Source of the DNA: an uncultured Armatimonadota bacterium
GTDB taxonomy: Bacteria; Armatimonadota; Armatimonadia; Armatimonadales; Armatimonadaceae
NCBI GenBank assembly: GCA_903881535.1
Contig: CAIRTT010000625.1
Location: 1-9,347, forward strand
Direction: 5' to 3'
DNA: 9,347 nucleotides
A model generated the notes under the pieces. It did no database searches. It saw only the letters and a program-made list of their open reading frames with translations, and was not told where the DNA came from. The position numbers were made by a program, and so were the translations under genes. Positions 1 to 5,233 of this stretch are shown here, piece by piece. How positions within the stretch are numbered: the stretch's first letter is position 1; each line of letters opens with the position of its first letter.

Positions 1-110
1 ACTGGATTGAAAAATGGGATGGTCATCTCCCGACGGTGCAAAGCGGCAGCGGGATGATCATCGATGTTCGCGAGCTCCTCAATGTGAAAGCTGACAAGAC
101 GAAGGAGTAA
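1..110 (+). CDS. C-terminal end of a probable SPFH/prohibitin-family protein (partial)
   Basis: Only the last 35 codons are in the window, read in the frame that starts at base 3 and ends at TAA 108-110. The peptide begins WIEKWDGHLPTVQSGSG and continues MIIDVRELLNVKADKTKE. The piece KWDGHLPTV followed by a Gly/Ser-rich turn and a short hydrophobic stretch resembles from memory the extreme C-terminus of SPFH (band 7/prohibitin) proteins, where KW-G-LP-V is common. Such proteins are membrane-anchored scaffolds that form large rings. The rest of the gene lies outside the window, so the family call rests on about 15 residues and could be wrong. The gene converges on pheT and ends at a hairpin terminator. 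Confidence 0.45.
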   Translation, partial: WIEKWDGHLPTVQSGSGMIIDVRELLNVKADKTKE

Positions 111-127
111 GTCTCTCAAAAAGGAAG

Positions 128-161
128 AAACCTCCCAGCTTTCGCAGCCGGGAGGTTTTTT
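128..161. terminator. Intrinsic terminator between convergent genes
   Basis: AAACCTCCC (128-136) pairs with GGGAGGTTT (150-158), then an A/C mismatch, then GCT pairs with AGC around a 5-nt loop. Six T residues (156-161) follow on the plus strand. The minus-strand transcript also ends in a U-rich stretch (from bases 117-130), so the hairpin probably stops both the upstream plus-strand gene and pheT, whose stop codon is 27 nt away. Confidence 0.9.
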
Positions 162-187
162 CGTATATGGGAAGCTGTCCTCGGCAC

Positions 188-2287
188 CTAGCGGAACTGC
201 GCACCGCAGCCTTCGCAGGCACTGCGGATCGCTGCCATCGCAACATCCACTTCCGCACTCGTGAGCGTCCGGTCATCCGCTTGGAAAACAATACGCACAG
301 TTGGTGCATGGTGGCCATCCGGGATGCCCTGGCCGGCATAAAGGTCGGTTAGCTCCACAGACCGCAGGTACTCCCCTCCAGCGGCCCGGATCGCCGCATC
401 GAGCTGCGCAAAGTCTGTGACCAGAGGGACGATGGGCGCGATATCACGGGTCATCGCTGGGAAGCGGCTGAGTGCCTTGTAGCCAGCTGTTCCGCCTCCT
501 GTGTTCTGAAGCTCCATCAGGGAGTCAGCACACAAATCGATAAAGACCGACCTCGCAGGGATGTTCTCAGCTGCGTTGTATAGCTGCCCAGTGTCAGAAT
601 CCCTGGCAGGTAGTTCGAGCCCGCTTCGGATCTCACCCAAATACCCAATGACTCTGTTTCCCGAGTGGACTTCTGCCGTACGGTATGGATGCCCGAGGAC
701 GTGTGCCGATGGAGTCACCGTTACGTTTGGGATACCAAGGCCAAGCACCAGATGTTCAACAATGCCCTTGGCCAGATAGACATCCACTGGGAGTGTCCCA
801 GCCTTAATGCCCCACATGCCGGCCGTCAGGGACCCGGAGAGGATGATCGATAGCTGGCGTGGCTCCGCGTATTCGCCGGTGGATGTACGTCGGTAAACGC
901 TTCCCAGCTCGAAAATGCCAAAGTCACGGATGCCACTGTCGACAGCACGTGCCGCGATCGGAAGGAGCGTGGCAAACAGCGATGTACGCAGTGATGAGTA
1001 CTGTGGCGCCATCGGGTTGCGAATCGCCACCAACGTATCCTGTTCATCCTGGGTCCAGGCGGTTTCAGTTGATGTTAGTGAATGGCCAACGATGTCCTGT
1101 AGCCCAAGACCTGTAAGAATAGTTCGCACCTTAGATGCAAACACTGCGCCAGGGGCATTGATTCCGCGGCCTGTCGTGACGGGGGGAACCGTTTCGGGCA
1201 GCTTGTCATAGCCAAGAGCGATGCGGCCGACTTCCTCAGCGATGTCTTCTTCAATCGCAATATCAGGTCGGAAGCTTGGAACCAGACAATCCAGAGCACC
1301 CGCGGAACGTTCGGCATCGATTCCAAGGCGCTTCAGCGCGGCGACGGCTTCATCACGGTCGATGTCCACACCTAAGATGCGGCGGATACGGTCGATACGG
1401 GCAAGGACGCGTGTCGGCACGTGTGGCTTTGCGATGTTGTCGGTGGTTTCGCCATCGATTGTCCCGCCGGCGATCTCGAGGATGAGCGCAGCGGCGCGTG
1501 CTGCTGCCTGCAGCACAAGGTTTGGATCAACAAAGCGCTCGAAGCGGTAGCTGGCTTCACTGGCAAGTCCCAGTGCCTTGCTTCCACGCCGAATGGTGAT
1601 CGGTTCAAAGTGTGCGGATTCCAGGAGGATGTCTGTGGTGCCAGCGGTGATTTCCGTTTCAAGTCCACCCATGATGCCTGCGATGGCAACCGGGCGGCTC
1701 GCATCACAGATGCACAACGGTTGCGCCGAAAGGATGCGCTCTTCACCATCAAGGGTTGTGAGTTTCTCATCTGCGGCCGCACGCCGAACGATGATATTGC
1801 CACCTTGGATGGTTGCAAGGTCAAAGGCGTGCAAAGGCTGCCCTAGCTCGAGCATCACGTAGTTGGTGATGTCCACGACATTGTTCACTGGCTTGTACTT
1901 GTCACCGAGAGCATGTGTGAGACGCAGCTGCATCCACTCAGGGGCCGGGGCGATGCGTACTCCGCGAATAACGGTTGCAGCATAGCGTGGGCAGGCATCT
2001 GGGTCGTCAATTGTAACCGAAACTGGTCCATTACCGGATGTGAGTGCGGCTCCTGTCGGAATCTTTACCGTGATGTCTGCGTTGATGGCGGCTGCTTCGC
2101 GTGCCGTTCCGAGGATGGATGCCCAGTCGCCTCGGTTAGGGGTGACTTTCGTGTACAGGGTTGGGCCATCGAGGATTTCCTCAACCTCTAGACCCGCCAT
2201 TGTCAATGCATCACAAAACGTGTCAAATGCATCGCCATCGGTTGGAACGGGGATGAATTCCTGAAGCCAGGAGATGGGTACTTTCAT
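188..2287 (-). CDS. pheT: Phenylalanine--tRNA ligase beta subunit, lacking the N-terminal tRNA-binding (OB-fold) domain
   Basis: Beta subunit of the cytosolic alpha2-beta2 enzyme that charges tRNA-Phe; beta carries the editing site and helps bind tRNA. The 699 residues show the N-terminal B1 start (MKVPISWLQEF), the B3/B4 editing region at about 100-275 (GQPLHAFDL at 149-157, IAGIMGG at 202-208, RFERFVDP at 249-256), the B5 region at about 290-365 (PSFRPDI at 337-343), the catalytic-like domain at about 375-590, and the FDX-ACB anticodon-binding domain at about 605-699 (RFPAMTRDIA). Usual bacterial PheT is near 800 residues. Here AGLEVEEILDG (31-41) runs almost straight into KVTPNRGDW (46-54), so the EMAP/OB-fold (B2) domain that normally lies between them is absent. 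The ATG has AGGA at 2296-2299, 8 nt upstream. It follows pheS after an unusually long spacer of 129 nt. Stop TAG at 188-190. Confidence 0.97.
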   Translation of the reverse strand: MKVPISWLQEFIPVPTDGDAFDTFCDALTMAGLEVEEILDGPTLYTKVTPNRGDWASILGTAREAAAINADITVKIPTGAALTSGNGPVSVTIDDPDACPRYAATVIRGVRIAPAPEWMQLRLTHALGDKYKPVNNVVDITNYVMLELGQPLHAFDLATIQGGNIIVRRAAADEKLTTLDGEERILSAQPLCICDASRPVAIAGIMGGLETEITAGTTDILLESAHFEPITIRRGSKALGLASEASYRFERFVDPNLVLQAAARAAALILEIAGGTIDGETTDNIAKPHVPTRVLARIDRIRRILGVDIDRDEAVAALKRLGIDAERSAGALDCLVPSFRPDIAIEEDIAEEVGRIALGYDKLPETVPPVTTGRGINAPGAVFASKVRTILTGLGLQDIVGHSLTSTETAWTQDEQDTLVAIRNPMAPQYSSLRTSLFATLLPIAARAVDSGIRDFGIFELGSVYRRTSTGEYAEPRQLSIILSGSLTAGMWGIKAGTLPVDVYLAKGIVEHLVLGLGIPNVTVTPSAHVLGHPYRTAEVHSGNRVIGYLGEIRSGLELPARDSDTGQLYNAAENIPARSVFIDLCADSLMELQNTGGGTAGYKALSRFPAMTRDIAPIVPLVTDFAQLDAAIRAAGGEYLRSVELTDLYAGQGIPDGHHAPTVRIVFQADDRTLTSAEVDVAMAAIRSACEGCGAQFR

Positions 2288-2412
2288 GCGCTTATTCCTA
2301 AGAATCTGATGTCAGGTCCGACGCTCTGGTCGGAGGTTGTTGTCATCGCTTGACGGAAGCAGGTCATCGTATTGCTGGCGTGGAAAGCACCAGCTGATGT
2401 TTGTACAAACAT
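2284..2412 (-). CDS. Possible 42-residue ORF between pheS and pheT (uncertain)
   Basis: Five bases after the pheS stop TAG (2417-2419), an ATG inside the 18-bp palindrome opens a 42-codon frame. It reads MFVQTSAGAFHASNT at the start and IRFLGISA at the end, and its TGA (2284-2286) overlaps the pheT ATG as ATGA. There is no Shine-Dalgarno sequence, so it would rely on re-initiation after pheS. Four Phe residues (2, 10, 19, 37) are more than average. I recognise no family. It may be a chance reading frame in a spacer, or a relay that couples pheT translation to pheS. Confidence 0.2.
   Translation of the reverse strand: MFVQTSAGAFHASNTMTCFRQAMTTTSDQSVGPDIRFLGISA
2317..2334 (-). repeat. Hairpin upstream of pheT
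   Basis: TCCGAC (2317-2322) and GTCGGA (2329-2334) form a perfect 6-bp stem with a 6-nt loop. On the minus strand it sits 29 nt before the pheT start, upstream of its ribosome binding site. No T-run follows, so it is not an intrinsic terminator. It could be an mRNA processing or stability element. Confidence 0.5.
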
Positions 2413-2413
2413 C
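2396..2413. repeat. Perfect 18-bp palindrome just after pheS
   Basis: GATGTTTGTACAAACATC reads the same on both strands with no central gap. It lies 3 nt after the pheS stop. As RNA it would fold to a 7-bp stem with a GUAC loop; as DNA it looks like a dyad operator. No T-run follows. A perfect 18-bp palindrome is expected about 0.04 times by chance in a window of this length with even base composition. Confidence 0.8.
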
Positions 2414-2416
2414 TGT

Positions 2417-3406
2417 CTAAAACTGCCGGAGGAACCGTAGGTCATTTTCGAGGAAGAGCGGGAGGCGATCGACGCCGTGAAGGACCATCGGCATCCGGTC
2501 GAGTCCAAAGCCGAATGCCCATCCCGAGTACTCGGTTGGGTCGATTCCAGCTCTCCTAAGAATATTGGGGTGAATCATTCCTGCGCCACCAACTTCCAGC
2601 CAGCGATCGCCCCACTTAACGGCAATTTCTACGCCAGGTTCGACGAATGGGAAGTAGTCAGGGCGAAAGCGTACGATGGCTTCCGGGCCAAAGATTCCGC
2701 GCATAATCTCGGCCATCACACCTTTGAGATCTGCAAGCGAGAGGTCTTTGTCGACGGCAAAGCCATCCACGTGGTGGAAGGTATGGCTATGGGTGTCATC
2801 GACAGCATCGCGGCGGAAGCAGCGTCCAATCTGCGCGTAGCGCAGCGGTGGGTTTTGTCCAGTGGCGAGCACACGTCCTTGAGTCGGCGTGGTGTGCGTA
2901 CGCATCAGGTGGTCGTCATCGAGGACAAAGCTCATCTGTTCATCTAGAGCTGGATGTTCAGGCGGGTAGTTCAGCCAGTCAAAGTTGAAGAGATATTCCT
3001 CGCAGTGGTTGGATTCAGTAAAGCTGAATCCGAGGGCGAGCATGACGCTGCGAACCTGTTCAAAGGTTTGGGTGAGGGGATGCAAGCGGCCAGGCTCCGG
3101 CGTGCGGCCGGGGAGAGTGAGGTCGATGCGTTCCCGCTGCTCACGTGCATCCCGTTCGGCGGCGGCTAGCTCTGCGTTCCGGCTGGCGATAGCGGCTTCG
3201 ATTACCGATTTTGCTGCATTGAGTGCGGCGCCAAATGCGGGCTTTTCGTCTGGGGGCAGGGTGCCAAGATTGCGCATCAGGCCTGTCAGGCGACCGGCTT
3301 TCCGTCCGAGGTAGAGCGTATCTAGCTCGGTGAGATTTGCGGTGGTGGATGCGGCGGCGATGGCAGCAAGGGCTTCACGTTGTACGTCGGCGATTGGCTG
3401 TGTCAT
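2417..3406 (-). CDS. pheS: Phenylalanine--tRNA ligase alpha subunit
   Basis: Catalytic class II subunit that activates Phe with ATP and transfers it to tRNA-Phe in the cytosol. The 329 residues show an N-terminal coiled-coil arm (about 1-95, LYLGRKAGRLTGLMRNLGTL with the usual GRKG-like turn), then the catalytic core: RTHTTPTQ (169-176), motif 2 around CFRRDAVDDTHSHTFHHVDG (196-215), FPFVEPGVE (252-260), EVGGAGMIHP (271-280) and motif 3 SGWAFGFGLDR (294-304), ending ENDLRFLRQF. Ala297 matches the Ala that shapes the Phe pocket in other PheS proteins (inferred by motif position). Several residues differ from the usual forms (THSPMFHQ-EG, FTEPS, GxER). I chose ATG 3404-3406; a TTG at 3434-3436 would add 10 residues but lies inside the terminator stem. 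The start has only a weak AAGAA upstream. Confidence 0.96.
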   Translation of the reverse strand: MTQPIADVQREALAAIAAASTTANLTELDTLYLGRKAGRLTGLMRNLGTLPPDEKPAFGAALNAAKSVIEAAIASRNAELAAAERDAREQRERIDLTLPGRTPEPGRLHPLTQTFEQVRSVMLALGFSFTESNHCEEYLFNFDWLNYPPEHPALDEQMSFVLDDDHLMRTHTTPTQGRVLATGQNPPLRYAQIGRCFRRDAVDDTHSHTFHHVDGFAVDKDLSLADLKGVMAEIMRGIFGPEAIVRFRPDYFPFVEPGVEIAVKWGDRWLEVGGAGMIHPNILRRAGIDPTEYSGWAFGFGLDRMPMVLHGVDRLPLFLENDLRFLRQF

Positions 3407-3426
3407 GGCGATGCTGTTCTTTATTG

Positions 3427-3467
3427 AAAAACACAAGCCCGCACGAACGGTGTCCGGCGGGCTTGTG
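3427..3467 (-). terminator. Strong intrinsic terminator or attenuator between rplT and pheS
   Basis: CACAAGCCCGC (3432-3442) and GCGGGCTTGTG (3457-3467) form a perfect 11-bp stem with a 14-nt loop. On the minus strand five T residues (3427-3431) follow directly. The U-tract ends about 20 nt before the pheS ATG. A smaller hairpin, GCTGTC/GACAGC (3478-3491), lies between this stem and rplT and abuts the rplT stop. Either pheS-pheT is separated from rpmI-rplT and has its own start, or read-through is controlled here. E. coli has a pheM leader peptide and attenuator at the same place, but no Phe-rich leader ORF is visible. Confidence 0.85.
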
Positions 3468-3491
3468 ATGTCGGCGAGCTGTCAGGACAGC

Positions 3492-3845
3492 TTAGGCAAC
3501 AAGTCCAACCTGCTTCAGCAGGTTAATGAAGCCATCACCATCACGTACAGCGAGGTCAGCCAAAACCTTACGGTCGAGCTCGACGCCGTGCTTGATCATC
3601 GAAGCGATGAAAGCGGAGTAGGTGGTTCCAGCATTGCGGCACGCTGCCGAAATACGTGTGATCCACAGGCGGCGGAAGTCGCGCTTTTTGTTGCGGCGGT
3701 CACGGTATGCAAAGTTTCCAGCACGTGCAACAGCTTCGTTTGCACTCTGGAAAACGTTTTTACGTGTTCCGTAGTAGCCTTCGGCTAGCTTGATAATCTT
3801 CTTGTGACGCTTCTTAGCCATCACACCACGTTTAATACGAGGCAT
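3492..3845 (-). CDS. rplT: 50S ribosomal protein L20
   Basis: L20 binds 23S rRNA early and is needed to assemble the large ribosomal subunit. The 117-residue protein has the family length and pattern: MPRIKRGVMAKKRHKKI start, basic long helix with YRDRRNKKRDFRRLWITRI (about 47-65), and globular C-terminal domain with ELDRKVLADLAV (about 88-99). ATG at 3843-3845 is preceded by AAAGGA about 8-9 nt upstream; the reading frame is open 19 codons further upstream, but the L20 start MPR fixes the choice. In other bacteria L20 represses translation of its own operon by binding the mRNA leader, so the structured spacer upstream is a plausible control site (inference). Confidence 0.98.
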   Translation of the reverse strand: MPRIKRGVMAKKRHKKIIKLAEGYYGTRKNVFQSANEAVARAGNFAYRDRRNKKRDFRRLWITRISAACRNAGTTYSAFIASMIKHGVELDRKVLADLAVRDGDGFINLLKQVGLVA

Positions 3846-3958
3846 TTTTCTTATCCTTTCGGGCGCGGGATCCATGTCCCGCAGTTGGGTCCCGTCTCCC
3901 AAGCGATGAGTAAATCAACGCCAGGAGAGTGTGGGCGGCGTGCCGCCCGACGACGAAT
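3846..3958 (-). other. Structured rpmI-rplT spacer with two hairpins
   Basis: This 113-nt spacer is long for two co-transcribed ribosomal protein genes. Next to rpmI, GGGCGGC (3933-3939) and GCCGCCC (3942-3948) form a very GC-rich stem. Nearer rplT, GCGGGA (3865-3870) and TCCCGC (3877-3882) form a 6-bp stem just upstream of the rplT ribosome binding site. Neither is followed by a T-run on the minus strand, so they are not intrinsic terminators. A role in L20 autoregulation or mRNA processing is possible but not shown by the sequence. Confidence 0.5.
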
Positions 3959-4165
3959 TTAGTAGGTTGCACCATATGGCAGCTGGCGGCTCACAGCGAT
4001 GCGCTTTCCAGGATGGAGAGAAGCTTCGTTGTACAGCCGGCGACGACACCCAGGGGTCTTCTTAATCATAGAATGGGCCCGCTTGGTGTGCCGATGCATC
4101 AGCTTGCCGGTCCCGGTTTGGTGGAACCGCTTTACGGCAGACTTGTGCGACTTCATTTTCGGCAT
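3959..4165 (-). CDS. rpmI: 50S ribosomal protein L35
   Basis: Small basic protein of the large ribosomal subunit. The 68 residues match the family: MPKMKSHKSAVKRF start, TGTGKL at about 17-22, RRHT-like RHTKRAHSMIKK, and the C-terminal KR--RQLPY motif, with a few extra residues at the end (GATY). The ATG (4163-4165) is preceded by AAAGGA with about 9 nt spacing, the same signal as rplT. It is the first gene of the cluster here; infC, its usual upstream neighbour, is not adjacent, and a divergent hspR operon begins on the other side of a roughly 250-nt control region. Confidence 0.97.
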   Translation of the reverse strand: MPKMKSHKSAVKRFHQTGTGKLMHRHTKRAHSMIKKTPGCRRRLYNEASLHPGKRIAVSRQLPYGATY

Positions 4166-4216
4166 GGGTTTTATTCCTTTAACACATGAAAATACTTACG
4201 TACTTCCAAACGAGGG

Positions 4217-4245
4217 ATGCTATCACAAAGGAGGCTCTAATGCAA
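4217..4245 (-). promoter_or_regulatory. Candidate promoter of rpmI
   Basis: On the minus strand TAGCAT (4217-4222) with a TG one base upstream (extended -10) lies 17 bp downstream of TTGCAT (4240-4245). The -35 matches only TTG of the consensus. Transcription would start near 4210 and give a leader of about 45 nt. The call is tentative. Confidence 0.35.
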
Positions 4246-4257
4246 ATCGATATATAG
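4227..4257 (+). other. Perfect Shine-Dalgarno sequence with a five-codon mini-ORF
   Basis: AAAGGAGG (4227-4234) lies 5 nt before ATG 4240, which opens a five-codon frame (MQIDI) ending in TAG 4255-4257. It is the best ribosome binding site in the window yet serves no real gene. It lies upstream of the hspR promoter, so a separate plus-strand promoter would be needed. Read on the minus strand it is CCTCCTTT, the anti-Shine-Dalgarno sequence, ahead of rpmI. It may be chance. Confidence 0.3.
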
Positions 4258-4314
4258 GTTGATTATCGAAAGCCGGTATAGAAACTGATGCGAACGACGC
4301 GATGACGGTGAAGA

Positions 4315-4344
4315 CCAATACCAAGCTAAGCTGGTTGAGATTGG
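4315..4344. repeat. Inverted repeat at the hspR promoter, possible operator
   Basis: CCAAT (4315-4319) and ATTGG (4340-4344) flank an inner dyad ACC-A-AGCT (4320-4327), central A, AGCTGGT (4329-4335); the arms are unequal by a few bases. It runs into the -35 hexamer of the hspR promoter, a position suited to autorepression. It does not match the HAIR consensus known for HspR of actinobacteria. Confidence 0.4.
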
Positions 4345-4363
4345 CGTATTTCCAGCGTACAAT
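4335..4363 (+). promoter_or_regulatory. Sigma-70-type promoter of the hspR-rpoZ-dnaJ-prmA operon
   Basis: TTGAGA (4335-4340) and TACAAT (4358-4363) are separated by exactly 17 bp and each matches the consensus at five of six or four of six positions. A start near 4370 would give a leader of about 46 nt to the ATG of hspR. The palindrome CAATATTG (4360-4367) overlaps the -10 element. Confidence 0.65.
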
Positions 4364-4416
4364 ATTGGGTTGACGATTTGCCATTACGGCAAGTTGTGTG
4401 GCAATGGAAAAGACAG

Positions 4417-4716
4417 ATGGAGCATCAGGAGCACGAACCGGTCTACGTAATCAGCGTGGCCGCTCGGCTGGCCGGTCTACCTTGTTGGATACTGCGCGTC
4501 CTTGATCAAGAGGGCGTTGTGGTGCCACAGCGGACTGGATCCAACCGGCGTTTGTATTCGGATGTCGACATCAAGACACTGGCGCGAGTGCGTCACCTCA
4601 CGGAGGTTCGCGGCGTGAACGTCGCGGGTGTCAAGGTCATTTTGGAAATGGAGCGCGTTGCTTCTGGAGAGTCCTCCGAAGAGGTGGATGAGCCAGAAGT
4701 GCAGGAGATGTCATGA
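4417..4716 (+). CDS. hspR: HspR-type MerR-family heat-shock repressor
   Basis: HspR proteins repress chaperone genes (dnaK, dnaJ, clpB) and in other bacteria use DnaK as co-repressor. The 99 residues hold one MerR winged-helix domain: YVISVAARLAGL (10-21) is the recognition HTH start, LRVLDQEGVVVPQRT (26-40) the second helix and wing, SNRRLYSDVDI (42-52) the wing motif, and GVNVAGVKVILEMER (66-80) the HspR-like G-N-AG---IL segment. There is no ligand-binding domain; an acidic tail of about 18 residues follows. I chose ATG 4417, with weak GGAAAAG upstream and an N-terminus about nine residues before the HTH, as in the family. A TTG at 4378 would add 13 residues and lies very close to the predicted transcription start. 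Its neighbour dnaJ supports the call. TGA overlaps the rpoZ ATG. Confidence 0.85.
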   Translation: MEHQEHEPVYVISVAARLAGLPCWILRVLDQEGVVVPQRTGSNRRLYSDVDIKTLARVRHLTEVRGVNVAGVKVILEMERVASGESSEEVDEPEVQEMS

Positions 4717-5135
4717 TTTATCCGTCCGCAGACAAAATTGAAGCGAATATTGAATCGAAGTATGAGCTGGTAATTCTTGCAGCAAAACGTTGCCGCCAGA
4801 TTCGAGAGGGTAGCCGCCCCCGTGTCGAAACGGACTCTGAAAATCCATTGACCATTGCTCTGGAAGAAATCGCCGCTGGTGTGATCAAGGGTCGTGAAGA
4901 CAAGTCATCCCTGGCTGGACAAGAAGCCGAAGCCGATCGCCAAGCAGTGGTTGGAGCCCGCGAGCTCGATGTCGAAGTGGATGAGTTCCTTCCGGATGCC
5001 GAGCTTGCACGTGCTGCCGCGGCCCTTGGTGCCGACATGGAAGCGATGCTGGTTGAATCTGAAGAAGAGCTCGATGATGTCGAGCCCGAAGAAGAAGAAG
5101 ACGAGCCTGTCGCAACCGACGAAGACGAAGAGTAA
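4713..5135 (+). CDS. rpoZ: DNA-directed RNA polymerase omega subunit with a long acidic tail
   Basis: Omega binds the beta-prime subunit and helps core RNA polymerase assemble. The core (about 1-60) begins MIYPSADKIE and has SKYELVILAAKRCRQI (15-30) followed by NPLTIALEEIAAGVI (44-58), the omega pattern of K-Y-LV--AA-RAR and ---AL-EI--G. Most omega proteins stop near 70-100 residues; this one is 140. Residues 61-110 are mixed and Ala-rich, and 115-140 contain 18 Asp or Glu in 26. The ATG (4713) overlaps the hspR stop as ATGA and has AGGAG at 4703-4707, so translation is likely coupled. rpoZ more often sits near gmk, so the place between hspR and dnaJ is notable. The omega call is from motif recognition. 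Confidence 0.82.
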   Translation: MIYPSADKIEANIESKYELVILAAKRCRQIREGSRPRVETDSENPLTIALEEIAAGVIKGREDKSSLAGQEAEADRQAVVGARELDVEVDEFLPDAELARAAAALGADMEAMLVESEEELDDVEPEEEEDEPVATDEDEE

Positions 5136-5162
5136 ATCCTCTCTTTTCGATTCTGAAATATA

Positions 5163-5193
5163 CGTCCCCGATGGCCCCGCGGCTTCGGGGGCG
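5163..5193 (+). terminator. Strong hairpin between rpoZ and dnaJ (partial terminator or processing site)
   Basis: CGTCCCCGA (5163-5171) pairs with TCGGGGGCG (5185-5193) over 9 bp with one G-U pair, and GCC/GGC can pair inside the loop. Only three T residues follow (5194-5196), so it is a weak intrinsic terminator at best. It could lower dnaJ expression relative to rpoZ or protect the upstream message. TTGACT (5195-5200) just after it could be a -35 for a dnaJ promoter, but no good -10 stands at the usual distance. Confidence 0.45.
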
Positions 5194-5233
5194 TTTGACT
5201 GTGCAAACATCCGCGGAACGTTGAATCACGACT

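Noticed and set aside
1221..1862. Several plus-strand open frames opposite pheT
   Set aside because: They are antisense shadows of a well-supported essential gene.
2878..2891. CTTGAGT inside pheS as an HspR half-site
   Set aside because: It is within coding sequence and no ACTCAAG arm follows at the right distance.
3404..3520. T-box riboswitch or Phe-rich leader peptide before pheS
   Set aside because: The space between rplT and the terminator is about 24 nt, with no T-box core sequence and no ATG-led Phe-rich frame.
4260..5233. HAIR (CTTGAGT-N7-ACTCAAG) or CIRCE operator for the heat-shock genes
   Set aside because: I looked for both in the hspR and rpoZ-dnaJ control regions; single TTGAG cores occur but no paired site with the right spacing.
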